A stretch of DNA of 34,068 nucleotides from Chloroflexota bacterium (GCA_019873625.1 JAIOAW010000026.1:1-34068), one strand, 5' to 3'. Counted from the stretch's first letter, positions 8,254-16,749 are shown. Translations and numbers: made by a program. The notes: generated by a model not told the origin, from the letters alone.

Positions 8254-8280
8254 AGGCGCTCCATAGGGCGATCTTGGCGT

Positions 8281-8307
8281 ATTATACGCGAGGTTTCGTG
8301 TGCGCAA
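8281..8307 (-). promoter_or_regulatory. candidate promoter for maf-GT39 operon
   Basis: On the minus strand a perfect TATAAT (8281-8286) lies about 28 bases before the maf ATG. The best -35-like element is TTGCGC (8302-8307), with a short 15-base spacer, so the -10 is stronger evidence than the -35. Confidence 0.5.
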
Positions 8308-8353
8308 GCCTCGCTCACCGCGAACATTCCCCAGAAGGGGCACATAGGCCCAT

Positions 8354-8381
8354 TTGGAATTCAACGCAAGTTATGTATAAT
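8354..8381 (+). promoter_or_regulatory. sigma-A promoter for the metallophosphoesterase gene
   Basis: A -35 TTGGAA (8354-8359), a 16-base spacer and a perfect -10 TATAAT (8376-8381) are present. Transcription would start near 8388, which argues for translation from the ATGs at 8456/8459 rather than from the GTG at 8393. It diverges from the maf promoter within the same 200-base gap. Confidence 0.7.
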
Positions 8382-8455
8382 AAAAATGTTTTGTGCGTCG
8401 CTTCCGGGAGCCTCGCTGCCGCAAGCCACGCGAAATCTCTATAGAAAGCACGCGG

Positions 8456-9415
8456 ATGATGCTTACCGGTAGCGGCCTGGATTTCGAGACCTCTTCGTTT
8501 CTACTGCCCAGCCTGTATCAAGCCTTTTGGTACCACGTGGCGCAAGAGCGCTTTTCGGGGATTTTGGCCAAGGCCGAACGAATCCCTTTTGATACGCATT
8601 CGCGCCTCGTCTTTTTCTCCGATCTCCATCGGGGAGACGCCGGCCGCGCCGATGCCTTTGTGCGCAACCGCGCTATCTTCCTTGGCGCCCTGGAGTACTA
8701 CTGGGAGCGCGGGTTCACCTACATCGAGGTGGGCGATGGCGATGAGTTGTGGAAGAATTCCTCGTTCCTAGAGGTTCGCCGCGCCCACGGCGCCGTGTTC
8801 GACACACTCCATCGCTTTCACGAGGCAGGGCGATTGCGCCTCCTCGGCGGGAACCACGACGGCATCCCCTCTGGCGGCCGAGATGGCCTCCCGGTGAGCG
8901 AAGCGCTGCTCCTCCAATTCCGCGAGACGGAACAAGAGGTCATCGTCCTCCATGGCCACCAGGCCGATTTCAAGAACGACCGCCTTCAGCCCGCCCTGCA
9001 ATGGTTTGCCCGCCACATCTGGCGGCACCTGCAAGATCACGGCCTGCGCAACACCCTGCCCGACGTGGAAGATCTCCCGGCAGCGCGGCGCATCGTGCGC
9101 GGCGTGGCGCATTTGGCCATGGCCAACCAGGGCGCCATCGAGAATCGGCTGAAAGCGCTCGCTCAAAATCTTGGGCGGGCCATCATCTGTGGCCACACCC
9201 ATCGCCCCGCCTTTGCCCCAGAGGGCGGCGTGCCCTATTTCAACTCGGGGAGCGGCATCCAGCCCGGCTACATTACGGGCCTGGAGATTGCCCAAGGGCA
9301 AATCGCGCTCATCCGCTGGAAAGAACCCTCTATGGGTGCAGCCGGTCAGCGCGAGGTGCTCGCCGCGCCCCGGCCGCTTGCCCTCTTTGCCCCGCGCGCC
9401 CCGGCCTGGGCCTAA
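8456..9415 (+). CDS. calcineurin-like metallophosphoesterase
   Basis: The 319-residue product shows the metallophosphoesterase motif series in order: FFSDLHRGD (D56, H58), VGDGDELW (G93-D94), GGNHDG (132-136), a VLHGHQAD block and ICGHTHRP near the C-terminus. These residues bind the two-metal centre of phosphodiesterases such as LpxH-like and UDP-sugar hydrolases. The D-E-L-W after the second motif is close to the LpxH/YbbF group, but the true substrate is unknown. No signal peptide is present. Two adjacent ATGs (8456, 8459) are the likely starts; the ribosome site is weak. The stop overlaps the stop of the convergent lipoprotein gene by 4 bases, leaving no room for a terminator. Confidence 0.8.
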   Translation: MMLTGSGLDFETSSFLLPSLYQAFWYHVAQERFSGILAKAERIPFDTHSRLVFFSDLHRGDAGRADAFVRNRAIFLGALEYYWERGFTYIEVGDGDELWKNSSFLEVRRAHGAVFDTLHRFHEAGRLRLLGGNHDGIPSGGRDGLPVSEALLLQFRETEQEVIVLHGHQADFKNDRLQPALQWFARHIWRHLQDHGLRNTLPDVEDLPAARRIVRGVAHLAMANQGAIENRLKALAQNLGRAIICGHTHRPAFAPEGGVPYFNSGSGIQPGYITGLEIAQGQIALIRWKEPSMGAAGQREVLAAPRPLALFAPRAPAWA

Positions 9416-10677
9416 CGCCCCGCGAGCGCCCGCTGGAGGTCCTCGCGGCTCCTCAAGCGCGAGGCCCGTTGCATAAACTCGGCCAGCGAGGCGCTTTGGG
9501 CGCGCAGGGCGCGCATCTCCTCGCCGATGGGGTCCACGGAGGTGGGGGCATCCGCATAGGTGCCGTGAAAGGCAAAGTAGGCCTGGTTCAGCCGCCGGAT
9601 AAAGTACCCCTCTTCCAAGAGTTGCTGTCGGCGGGCCTCCATATAGGCCTCGGCCTCCTCAATCTCCCCAGCGGCCAAAAGGCGATCCACCTCCAAACGG
9701 GTTTCGCGCATAAAGCGGTTATAGTCAAAGGCCGGCTCCCCAAGGGCGGGTGGGGCCGTGCCCTCCGGCCTAGGTGCCAACTCGGGATAGTACCTCTGCA
9801 GGATTTCGTCGCGCAGTTCCTTGGCCACGATGCCGGCCGCCGTCTCGTTCAGGCGGGCGATCTCGTAATCTCGGCGCAGGCCCAATAGGTGCAGCACGTA
9901 GCGGAAGCCGAGCGGCGTAAAGGCGAAATATTGGTGCGCCCACTCCTCGCAGATCGTCTCCAGCGTGCCGCGTGGCGACCCGGATTCCACGACGAGGCTG
10001 GGGAAGGTACCGCCGAACCCGCCAATCTCTTCGACGAGGGCCGAAACGCCCCGAGGCGCCCACGGGGCCTCGAGGCGCTCTACGGCGCGTTCGAGGGCCT
10101 CGATGTGCGCGAGCGAAAGGTCGCTCACGAGCAGGGCTTGCCGCGCGCTCTCGATGCGGTCTCGCGGGGAGACGATGAGCGTATAGGGGGCCTCGGTGAG
10201 GACGAACCGCACCGGCGGGAAGAGGATTCGCCCCGGCCAAAGGCCCCAGGGGTTTGCGGCGCCTTCGGCCCGTAGGACCTCCTCGACTTGCCCCGCCAAG
10301 ATGCCCTGCACCCGAGGGCGAAGGGCATCGTAGCGCTTGCGAAGGGCCTCCAGGTCATATTCCTCGCAATGGGGGCAGGTGATGCGTTCCGCGCCGCGCT
10401 GCGAGGCAATCATCTGCTCCTGCTCGCGCACGGCCTGGGCCAAGGCGAAATACAACCGCACCGCGTTCGCCCCTTCCGAGAGGTCTTCTCGCGGGTAAGC
10501 CCTGAAGGCTTGAGGGAGGTGGGCGACTTCCCACTGGAGGAGGCGAAAACGGTACGGGGCGATGAGGCGCCCCAGGTGCGCATCGAAGGTCGCCCTGGGC
10601 GCACAGCCTATGAGCGCGGCGAACAAGGCCCCGGCCGCAAGCAGGATGGTCGCTCTTCTCGCCCACCCGCGGATCAT
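9412..10677 (-). CDS. gluzincin-like lipoprotein with altered HExxH motif
   Basis: From ATG 10677 the product has 421 residues. It starts with a basic, hydrophobic signal and a lipobox ending LIGC (C25), so it should be anchored on the outer face of the cytoplasmic membrane. Residues 244-248 read EEWAH where zinc metallopeptidases have HExxH, and about 30 residues later comes LNET (276-279), which fits the third-ligand Glu helix. A C-P-H-C pair is at 101-104. The arrangement resembles predicted aminopeptidase lipoproteins, but the first metal-binding His is Glu here. A purine-rich GGGGGAGG lies directly before the ATG, unusually close. Longer open frames upstream run into the divergent gene and are rejected. 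Activity is uncertain. Confidence 0.65.
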   Translation of the reverse strand: MIRGWARRATILLAAGALFAALIGCAPRATFDAHLGRLIAPYRFRLLQWEVAHLPQAFRAYPREDLSEGANAVRLYFALAQAVREQEQMIASQRGAERITCPHCEEYDLEALRKRYDALRPRVQGILAGQVEEVLRAEGAANPWGLWPGRILFPPVRFVLTEAPYTLIVSPRDRIESARQALLVSDLSLAHIEALERAVERLEAPWAPRGVSALVEEIGGFGGTFPSLVVESGSPRGTLETICEEWAHQYFAFTPLGFRYVLHLLGLRRDYEIARLNETAAGIVAKELRDEILQRYYPELAPRPEGTAPPALGEPAFDYNRFMRETRLEVDRLLAAGEIEEAEAYMEARRQQLLEEGYFIRRLNQAYFAFHGTYADAPTSVDPIGEEMRALRAQSASLAEFMQRASRLRSREDLQRALAGR

Positions 10678-10704
10678 ACCTCCCCCCACGCATGCGTTAG
10701 GGCG

Positions 10705-10734
10705 ATTATAACCCATCGCTTGCCCTTGCGGTAA
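10705..10734 (-). promoter_or_regulatory. candidate promoter for the 10677 lipoprotein gene
   Basis: A minus-strand TATAAT (10705-10710) is a perfect -10 box. The matching -35 is weak (TTACCG, 10729-10734, 18-base spacer). Transcription would start close to 10698, about 20 bases before the ATG. Confidence 0.45.
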
Positions 10735-10754
10735 CGGGGCGTTCGGGTTATCCT
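10726..10754 (+). promoter_or_regulatory. candidate promoter for the iron alcohol dehydrogenase gene
   Basis: TTGCGG (10726-10731) and TATCCT (10749-10754) are 17 bases apart, giving a start near 10761. The -35 box overlaps the -35 of the divergent promoter. Each box has only moderate agreement with consensus. Confidence 0.35.
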
Positions 10755-10795
10755 TGGCCCCCGAGGGGCGTTGCATCTTTGCAAGGAGGATGCCG

Positions 10796-11950
10796 ATGTT
10801 TATGGAGATTACGCGGTTTCGCTGTGCCCAGGTGGTCCATTTTGGGCCAGGCGCCGTAGCCCGCCTGGGCGATGAGATTGGCCGCTTGGGCGCCGAGAGG
10901 GCCGCGCTCCTCACGGACCCCGGCGTGCGCGCGGCGGGGCTGGTGGAGCAGGTCCTGAAGAATATCCCTGTGCCGGTGGAGGTCTTTGCCGAAGTGGAAC
11001 CGGAGCCGCCTTACCCCTTGGTGATGCGGGCGACGGCGTTCATCAAGGCCTGTGGTGCCCAGGTGGTCATCGGCCTGGGGGGCGGCAGTTCGATGGACGT
11101 GGCCAAGATGTCCGCCGCGATGACGGCCAACCCCGGCACCGTGGCGGATTACTGGGGGGTGGATCGCCTCCCACGCCGTGGCTTGCCGGTGATCGCCATC
11201 CCTACCACGGCGGGCACGAGCAGCGAAATCTCGCCGGCCGCCGTCTTTATAGACCCCGAAAGCCGCACCAAGCGCGGCGTCAATTCCAGCCACCTGCTCC
11301 CGATGGTTGCCATTCTGGACCCCGAGTTGACCTTGGGCTTGCCGCCCCATCTGACGGCCTCCACGGGGATGGATGCGCTTACCCATGCCATCGAGGCCTA
11401 CACCTCGCCCCGCGCTTCGCTCCTCACCGAGGGGACGGCCGAACGGGGCATTCAACTCATCGGTCAGTTCTTGCGGCGCGCCTATGCCCGCGGGCAAGAC
11501 CTGGAGGCGCGCACGGGGATGTTCGCCGGCTGCTTTTTCGCCGGGATGGCCCTGGCGGAGGTAAACGTCGGCGCGGTGCACGGCCTGGCACAAGCCTTGG
11601 GCGGATGCTTCCCCGTGGGGCACGGGCTAGCGAATGCCCTCTTTTTGCCCTATGTGATGGCCTTCAACCGCATCGCCTGCCGAGAAAAGTATGCCCGCGT
11701 GGCCGCGCTACTAGGCGAACCCATCGAGGGCTTCTCGCTTGATGAGGCCTCCGCAATGGGTGTGGAGGCCGTGCGCCGCCTCACGCAGGATTTGGCCATT
11801 CCTCAGCGGTTGCGCGATATCGGCGTGCCCCGAGAGTTGCTCGATGCGGTGGCCCAAAGTTGTATGGAGAGCCAACAGCGCGTCTTGGGGAACAATCCCC
11901 GCGCGGTAACCTTGGCACAGGCCCGCGCCATTTTGGAGGAGGCCTGGTGA
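10796..11950 (+). CDS. iron-containing alcohol dehydrogenase
   Basis: The 384-residue length is standard for group III (iron-dependent) alcohol dehydrogenases. GLGGGSSMD (93-101) is the nucleotide-binding loop and PTTAGTSSE (136-144) the second cofactor motif. The four metal ligands are visible: D193 and H197 in GMDALTHAIE, H262 in GAVHGLA and H276 in PVGHGLANA. The enzyme interconverts alcohols and aldehydes or ketones with NAD(P); the substrate cannot be told from sequence and could be butanol, propanediol, lactaldehyde or another. The ATG at 10796 is 6 bases after AAGGAGG (10783-10789); the ATG at 10790 touches the site and is less likely. It is convergent with the alkyltransferase gene across only four bases. 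Confidence 0.92.
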   Translation: MFMEITRFRCAQVVHFGPGAVARLGDEIGRLGAERAALLTDPGVRAAGLVEQVLKNIPVPVEVFAEVEPEPPYPLVMRATAFIKACGAQVVIGLGGGSSMDVAKMSAAMTANPGTVADYWGVDRLPRRGLPVIAIPTTAGTSSEISPAAVFIDPESRTKRGVNSSHLLPMVAILDPELTLGLPPHLTASTGMDALTHAIEAYTSPRASLLTEGTAERGIQLIGQFLRRAYARGQDLEARTGMFAGCFFAGMALAEVNVGAVHGLAQALGGCFPVGHGLANALFLPYVMAFNRIACREKYARVAALLGEPIEGFSLDEASAMGVEAVRRLTQDLAIPQRLRDIGVPRELLDAVAQSCMESQQRVLGNNPRAVTLAQARAILEEAW

Positions 11951-11954
11951 GGCG

Positions 11955-12509
11955 CTAGCCCTTGGGCGGCTCGGCATAGTACACGGGGCCATTGACGCGA
12001 TCGCCTTGGAAGGGGACCCCTTCCATCTCTAACAGGGCGCGTTTCATCGCCAGGCCTGCCTGGTAGCCGCCCAAGGTGAGGTCGGAACGGACCGCCCGGT
12101 GGCAGGGGATAACGATGGGGAAGGGGTTCGTGGCGAGCGCCCGCCCTACGGCACGCCCCGCGCCGGGTTTGCCCAAATGAGCGGCGATGAGGCCATATGT
12201 GCTCACCCAGCCGCGCGGGATGGCGTATTCCGCCAGGAGCACGCGCCGCTGAAAGGGCGAACACCGTTCCAAGGCGATATCCTCCAAAGGGAAGGGTACC
12301 GCCTCTCCTTGGAAGAAGCGCTGAAAGCGCATCAGGAGGGCATCCACCACAGGGCAGGAGGCGGTTGCCACATCGGCGGGCCAAGGCTGCGCTTCACCTT
12401 GGGGGGTGGGCAGGAGAATCTGCACGATGCGCGGCCTAGGCTCGCGGGTTTCCCAAAGGATGGCCATTGGCCCGAACGGCGTCGAAAAGGGAACGGCATA
12501 ACGTCTCAT
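11955..12509 (-). CDS. ogt: methylated-DNA-protein-cysteine methyltransferase
   Basis: Starting at ATG 12509 (GAGGAG about 8 bases upstream), the 184-residue protein has the full alkylguanine-DNA alkyltransferase core. FQRRVLLAEYAIPRGWVSTY is the helix-turn-helix entry, GKPGAGRAVGRALATNP carries the recognition and arginine-finger residues, and IPCHRAV holds the alkyl-accepting C136. It directly removes O6-alkyl groups from guanine in a suicide reaction. Upstream in-frame ATGs at 12575 and 12533 would place the ribosome site inside the coding region and are less likely. The active Cys is present, so it is not an alkyltransferase-like (ATL) protein. It faces the iron alcohol dehydrogenase gene tail to tail. 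Confidence 0.9.
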   Translation of the reverse strand: MRRYAVPFSTPFGPMAILWETREPRPRIVQILLPTPQGEAQPWPADVATASCPVVDALLMRFQRFFQGEAVPFPLEDIALERCSPFQRRVLLAEYAIPRGWVSTYGLIAAHLGKPGAGRAVGRALATNPFPIVIPCHRAVRSDLTLGGYQAGLAMKRALLEMEGVPFQGDRVNGPVYYAEPPKG

Positions 12510-12647
12510 CGGTTGGCTCCTCGAGGGCATTGTCATAAGCCTCGAGAGGGTAACCCAACGTACATCTGCGCGCAAGTAAACTTGTACCCCAAGAATACGA
12601 CGGCCTGAAACGTCGCTTCAGCATAGCGCCTTTGCAGGAGGGAATAC

Positions 12648-13277
12648 GTGGCCTATACGGATCAGCGAATCCAAGATTTTCTTGAATTTCTTGCCTCGTC
12701 CGAGCCGACGCCCGGCGGCGGGAGCGCCTCGGCCTTGGGCGGGGCGCTGGCGGCCGCGCTCGTGAGCATGGTGTGCAACCTGACGCTGGGCAAAAAGGGC
12801 TATGAGGCCGTGCAGGGCGAGATGGAAGCCATCCGCGCCCGCAGCGAGGCCCTGCGGGGCGAACTCACCCGTCTGCTCGAGGCGGATACCCAGGCCTACC
12901 AACGCGTGATGGCCGCCTACCGCTTGCCTCGCCGCACGGCGGAGGAGAGAGAAGCGCGAGACGCCGCGCTCCAAGGGGCGCTCGTGGAGGCCACGGAAGT
13001 TCCCCTGGCCATCGCCGAAAAGTGCGCCGAGGTGATGTCCCTCGCCCTGCCGGCTGCCCAAAGGGGGAACCGTTGGGCGGCCAGCGATGCCGGGGTGGCC
13101 GTGCTGCTCGCCGAGGCCGCGCTCCACGGCGCATTGCTCAATGTGCGCACGAACTTGGCGAGCCTGCGCGATGAGGCCCTGGCCCAAAGCATCCGCGAGC
13201 GGATGACCGCCCTCGTCGAAGGGGTGGAGGGCCTCAAGGAACGCGTCTTGGGGGCCATCGCCCAGGCGCCGCGCTAA
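12648..13277 (+). CDS. cyclodeaminase/cyclohydrolase family protein (FTCD C-terminal-like)
   Basis: The 209-residue all-helical protein opens with QRIQDFLEFLASSEPTPGGG, the hallmark of the formiminotransferase-cyclodeaminase C-terminal family, followed by SASALGGALAAALVSMV. Stand-alone members act as methenyltetrahydrofolate cyclohydrolase (FchA) or formimino-THF cyclodeaminase in one-carbon metabolism. No separate formiminotransferase is in the window, so the exact activity is open. The start is a GTG (12648-12650) about 7 bases after AGGAGG. The next gene begins about 30 bases later on the same strand, so the pair is probably cotranscribed. No clear promoter was found in the 138-base gap from the alkyltransferase gene. 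Confidence 0.88.
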   Translation: MAYTDQRIQDFLEFLASSEPTPGGGSASALGGALAAALVSMVCNLTLGKKGYEAVQGEMEAIRARSEALRGELTRLLEADTQAYQRVMAAYRLPRRTAEEREARDAALQGALVEATEVPLAIAEKCAEVMSLALPAAQRGNRWAASDAGVAVLLAEAALHGALLNVRTNLASLRDEALAQSIRERMTALVEGVEGLKERVLGAIAQAPR

Positions 13278-13308
13278 AACACTTTACCTTAGGAGGATGA
13301 GGAAATCT

Positions 13309-14019
13309 ATGCCCGATGAGCCGATCGTCGCCGAACACTGGTTGCCCCCGTCGCCCCATCGCGAGGCGGTCTTGGAATACCTGCGCGATGGGCGCGCGCA
13401 CCTCGTGGAAAGGGGGCACCGCGTGCCGCCCCTCTTGGTGTTTGAAGATGGCGGCGCCATCGAACTGCCCCGCGTCCGCTACCAGATGACGCGGCGAGGG
13501 ATGGCGCTCGTCGCCGCCGAGGGGGATGTTCCCCCCGACCAGACGCGGTTTTATGACGTCTGCGGCTGTGTGGACGAATTCAAGGGCCGCCTGAAGGAAA
13601 GGGAGGCCCTCGATGCCGGGGAACGCGCCGACTTGGGGCGCCTGTTGGAGGACGCCTGCCGGATGATCCAACGGATGGAGCGGCGGCGCGAGCGCTATGA
13701 GCGCTTTGCCCAACGGCTGGCCGAGTTGGCCGCCGAACTCCAAAAAAAGATCGAGGCGCGCCGCTGGGCGACCCTCGACGAGGCCCTGGCCCAGGTGGAG
13801 GAGATCAAGGCCCTCCTCGCCGCCAACGAGCGCATAGATGAAGCCCTACGGGAGCGGCTGGACCTCCTCGCCGAGGGGGTGCGCGCTGTGGCCGATGCGC
13901 TCGAGGGGGTGCTTTCCGCCGGCAAGGAGACGGCCCTTGCCGCCCTGGCCGAATATGAAGAGATACGCGGCGGGAGGGCCTGGCAACTCCCGCCGAAGGA
14001 GGCAACAAATCGGGCCTGA
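13309..14019 (+). CDS. unassigned protein with C-terminal coiled coil
   Basis: I do not recognise this 236-residue protein. The first 90 or so residues look globular, with short strands (PPLLVFEDGG, MALVAAEGD) and a VCGCVDEF segment. From about residue 95 it is a long run of Arg-, Glu-, Ala- and Leu-rich helix that should form a coiled coil up to about residue 215. There is no signal peptide or membrane helix. The ATG at 13309 has GAGG 7 bases upstream; an ATG at 13297 touches the AGGAGG site and is less likely. It follows the cyclodeaminase-family gene closely, which links them by position only. Confidence 0.6.
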   Translation: MPDEPIVAEHWLPPSPHREAVLEYLRDGRAHLVERGHRVPPLLVFEDGGAIELPRVRYQMTRRGMALVAAEGDVPPDQTRFYDVCGCVDEFKGRLKEREALDAGERADLGRLLEDACRMIQRMERRRERYERFAQRLAELAAELQKKIEARRWATLDEALAQVEEIKALLAANERIDEALRERLDLLAEGVRAVADALEGVLSAGKETALAALAEYEEIRGGRAWQLPPKEATNRA

Positions 14020-14037
14020 CCTTGCGCCAGGCCCGAT
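14009..14037. terminator. bidirectional hairpin terminator between convergent genes
   Basis: A perfect 10-bp stem (14009-14018 with 14028-14037) with a 9-base loop overlaps the stop of the coiled-coil gene and sits just beyond the end of deoC. On the minus strand the stem is followed by a TTTGTT stretch, so it probably serves the deoC operon best. Confidence 0.7.
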
Positions 14038-14042
14038 GCCGT

Positions 14043-14732
14043 TTAGAGCATCCCCAAGCGGCGTTTGCACTCGTCGAGGATTTCGACGGTGCGGCTCGCG
14101 CCCACGCGGCTTACGCCCACCGCGCGCACCTCAAGCAGGGCGTCAAACGTGCGCACACCGCCCGCCGCTTTGATGCGCACGTTCGGCGGCGAATATTGGC
14201 GCATCAATTTCAAGTCGGCCAAGGTGGCGCCCCCTGTGCCGTAGCCCGTGGAGGTCTTGACGAAATCCACCCCCAGTTCGCCGCAGATTTGGCACAGCGT
14301 GATCTTGTGCGCATCCTGCAAATAGCAGTTCTCAAAGATGACTTTGAGGATGGCCCCCGCCTCGTGCGTCACGCGGAGCACGGCCTCGATATCCTGGCGG
14401 ACGTATGCCCAATCTTCGCTCAACACCTTGCCGATGTTGACGACCATATCGAGTTCTTCGCCGCCATCCTGCAAGGCTTGCATCGCCTCGGCCACCTTGA
14501 TGGAGGTGGTATGCCCGCCGTGGGGGAAGCCGATGGTGGTGGAGGCCTTGACCGTGCTCCCCTTGAGGATTTCGGCGCAGCGTTTGAGATAGTACGGTTT
14601 GATGCAGACGCTGGCCACATCGTATTTCAGGGCGATCTCGCAGCCCTCCTCGAGTTCCCGGTCGGTCATCACCGGGTTCAAGAGGGAGTGGTCAATCATC
14701 TTGGCGATTTCCTGATAGGTATAGGAAGACAT
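14043..14732 (-). CDS. deoC: deoxyribose-phosphate aldolase
   Basis: From ATG 14732 the protein is 229 residues, normal for DeoC. The Schiff-base Lys is K159 in FVKTSTGYG. The supporting catalytic residues are D96 in ELDMV and K188 in IKAAGGVR. It splits 2-deoxyribose 5-phosphate to glyceraldehyde 3-phosphate and acetaldehyde, letting cells feed on deoxynucleosides. AAAGGAG lies 5-6 bases before this ATG; the open frame extends to 14783 but lacks a better site. It is the last gene of a minus-strand operon after the sugar phosphate isomerase-like and ROK kinase genes. The acetaldehyde product could feed an alcohol dehydrogenase such as the iron enzyme at 10796, but that link is speculative. 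Confidence 0.95.
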   Translation of the reverse strand: MSSYTYQEIAKMIDHSLLNPVMTDRELEEGCEIALKYDVASVCIKPYYLKRCAEILKGSTVKASTTIGFPHGGHTTSIKVAEAMQALQDGGEELDMVVNIGKVLSEDWAYVRQDIEAVLRVTHEAGAILKVIFENCYLQDAHKITLCQICGELGVDFVKTSTGYGTGGATLADLKLMRQYSPPNVRIKAAGGVRTFDALLEVRAVGVSRVGASRTVEILDECKRRLGML

Positions 14733-14806
14733 TTTGGCTCCTTTCGAAACGCATAGGGGCGCACGGCGTTCCCTCTCGGCCATGCGCCCCGCAGGTTGCT
14801 CGATGG

Positions 14807-15775
14807 CTAGGCCACTTGGCCCCGTTTCATCGCCAGGGCGATGCCCCCCAGGGTGCCGGCCCGGTCTCCTAACAGGGAGGGTTCGATGCGCACCGTTTCG
14901 GGGGGAATCATCCGGACGCGTTCCTTGACCGTGGCGCGCACGGTGTCAAACAGGAGCGCGCCGATGTTCGCCACGCCCCCGCCCAAAACGACGAGATCCG
15001 GATGGATGGTTACGATGACGTTGCAGATGCCGATGGCAAGGTACTGGGCCGCGCGGATGATGGCCTGTTTGATCGGCTCATCGCCCGCCGCCGCGGCCTC
15101 GGCCATCACCTTGGGGGTTACCTTGGAATAGTCGCCCTCGACCATCTCGTACATCTTGGGCGCCTGGCCGATGAGCATAAGGCGCACGCCTTCCGCCGTG
15201 ATGGCTGGGCCGCTGGCCAGGGCCTCCATACACCCCCGGTTGCCGCAGCCGCACAGTGGCCCATCCGGCTCGATGATGAGGTGGCCCAATTCGCCCGCCG
15301 CGCCGAGAGGCCCCAGGCGCAATTTGCCGTCAATGGCGATGCCGCCGCCGATCCCCGTGCCCAGGGCGAAGAAGGCCATCGTCTTGGCCGTCTTCCCGTG
15401 GCCGAAGGTCAGTTCGCCCAGGGTGGCCGTGCGCACATCGTTCAAGAGGTAGACGGGGCAGCCCACTTGGGGGGCCAAGAGGTCTCGCACGGGGACGTTG
15501 CGCCACTGGCCGGGCAGGTTAGGCAAAAAGAGCGTCACGCCGTTGGGCAAATCGGCCAAGCCGGGTACGGCCATCCCCACGGCGGCGGGCCGCTGGCCAG
15601 CCTTTTCGGCGAGGTCATTGATGAGGCGGGCGATGCGCTTGATGACGTTCTCCGGCCCCTCGTAGGATTCCGTGGGGGCGCGGTCTTCGGCGACGATCCG
15701 CCCTTCCGCATCGCCAAAGGCGCAGGCGATCTTGGTGCCGCCCAAATCTACGCTGGCATAGAGTTCTTGGGTCAT
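14807..15775 (-). CDS. ROK family sugar kinase (glucokinase-like)
   Basis: The 322-residue protein has the ROK ATP-binding start DLGGTK (10-15), the catalytic LLND with D113, the GTGIGGG phosphate loop (139-145), GELGH (161-165) and the zinc motif CGCGNRGC (175-182). ROK kinases phosphorylate glucose, mannose, fructose, N-acetylglucosamine, N-acetylmannosamine or allose. ROK repressors carry an extra N-terminal DNA-binding domain, absent here. GGGGAG lies 6 bases before the ATG. The gene sits 13 bases downstream of the TIM-barrel gene and 74 bases before deoC, all on the minus strand. Glucokinase is the most likely role because the ELGH and zinc motifs are intact, but specificity is not proven. 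Confidence 0.9.
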   Translation of the reverse strand: MTQELYASVDLGGTKIACAFGDAEGRIVAEDRAPTESYEGPENVIKRIARLINDLAEKAGQRPAAVGMAVPGLADLPNGVTLFLPNLPGQWRNVPVRDLLAPQVGCPVYLLNDVRTATLGELTFGHGKTAKTMAFFALGTGIGGGIAIDGKLRLGPLGAAGELGHLIIEPDGPLCGCGNRGCMEALASGPAITAEGVRLMLIGQAPKMYEMVEGDYSKVTPKVMAEAAAAGDEPIKQAIIRAAQYLAIGICNVIVTIHPDLVVLGGGVANIGALLFDTVRATVKERVRMIPPETVRIEPSLLGDRAGTLGGIALAMKRGQVA

Positions 15776-15788
15776 CTCTGGCTCCCCA

Positions 15789-16703
15789 TTAGGACATAAA
15801 TTGGCGGAGGTAGCGGCCGCTTTGCTTCAAGGCCGCCTTGCGGCTCTCCAGGGTGCCCTCATAGGCGCGGTCTTCCACCTCGATGCAGACGGGGCCGTCA
15901 TAGCCCGTATCCGTTAGGACGGAGAAGAACTTGCCCCAGTCAATCTCCCCCAGGCCGGGCAGTTTGGGCGTGTGAAACTGGAGCGGGTAGGCGAGGATGC
16001 CCACTTCGTCCAGCCGGTGGCGGTCAATGCGCACATCCTTGGCGTGGATGTGGAAGATGCGATCGGCGAACTCGCGCAGGGGTTTGAGGTAATCCATCTG
16101 CTGCCAGACCATATGCGAGGGGTCATAGTTCAGCCCAAAGTTGGGGCTGGGGATTTCTTCGAACATACGGCGCCAGATGGAGGGCGTGGTGGCGAGGTTC
16201 TTGCCGCCGGGCCATTCGTCCGCCGTAAAGAGCATAGGGCAGTTCTCGATGCCGATGCGCACGCCGTGCTCCTCGGCAAAGGCCACCAGCGGCCGCCAGG
16301 TGTGCAGGAAGCGGCACCAGTTATCCTCCACCGATTTCGTCCAATCTCGCCCGATGAAGGTGTTCACCGTCTTGATGCCCAGGCGTTCCGCCGCCTGGAT
16401 GACCTTTTTGATGTGCTCGACGTATGTGGCGGCCTCTTCGGGGTCTGGCGCTAGAGGGTTGGGGTAGTATCCCAAACCGCTGATGCTCACCCCTGTCTCC
16501 GCGAGGAGTTGTTTGATCTCATCCACTTGGGTAGCCGTCAGGGTGGAAACGTCAATGTGTGTTACGCCGGCGTAGCGGCGCTCAGCCTTGCCCACGGGCC
16601 AACACATCACCTCCACGCAGTCAAAGCCCTCGGCGGCGGCAAAGCGCAGCACCTCGGCAAGCGAAAGATCCGGCAAAATCGCGCTGACAAATCCGAGTTT
16701 CAT
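15789..16703 (-). CDS. sugar phosphate isomerase/epimerase-like TIM barrel
   Basis: This 304-residue protein belongs to the xylose isomerase-like TIM barrel family (AP endonuclease 2 superfamily). Expected metal-site residues occur in [25 protein letters not shown] and CIEVEDR. Members isomerise or epimerise sugars, inosose or hydroxypyruvate; the substrate here is unknown. The ATG at 16703 is preceded by GAGGAGG with a 6-base gap. It is the first gene of the operon with the ROK kinase and deoC and is driven by a promoter in the 211-base divergent region. No signal peptide is present. Confidence 0.85.
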   Translation of the reverse strand: MKLGFVSAILPDLSLAEVLRFAAAEGFDCVEVMCWPVGKAERRYAGVTHIDVSTLTATQVDEIKQLLAETGVSISGLGYYPNPLAPDPEEAATYVEHIKKVIQAAERLGIKTVNTFIGRDWTKSVEDNWCRFLHTWRPLVAFAEEHGVRIGIENCPMLFTADEWPGGKNLATTPSIWRRMFEEIPSPNFGLNYDPSHMVWQQMDYLKPLREFADRIFHIHAKDVRIDRHRLDEVGILAYPLQFHTPKLPGLGEIDWGKFFSVLTDTGYDGPVCIEVEDRAYEGTLESRKAALKQSGRYLRQFMS

Positions 16704-16749
16704 AGGTGACCTCCTCGTCTTGCAGTGCCAGGGGAACCCTGGTGCCCAT

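Noticed and set aside
8749-9888. Plus-strand open frame of 379 codons
   Set aside because: It shifts frame across the metallophosphoesterase and the convergent lipoprotein gene, both of which have intact family motifs. Its product is Arg/Pro-rich and unlike any protein.
12573-12584. Short palindrome near the alkyltransferase start as an operator
   Set aside because: The two 5-base arms with a 2-base gap are too short to support a call without a known regulator.
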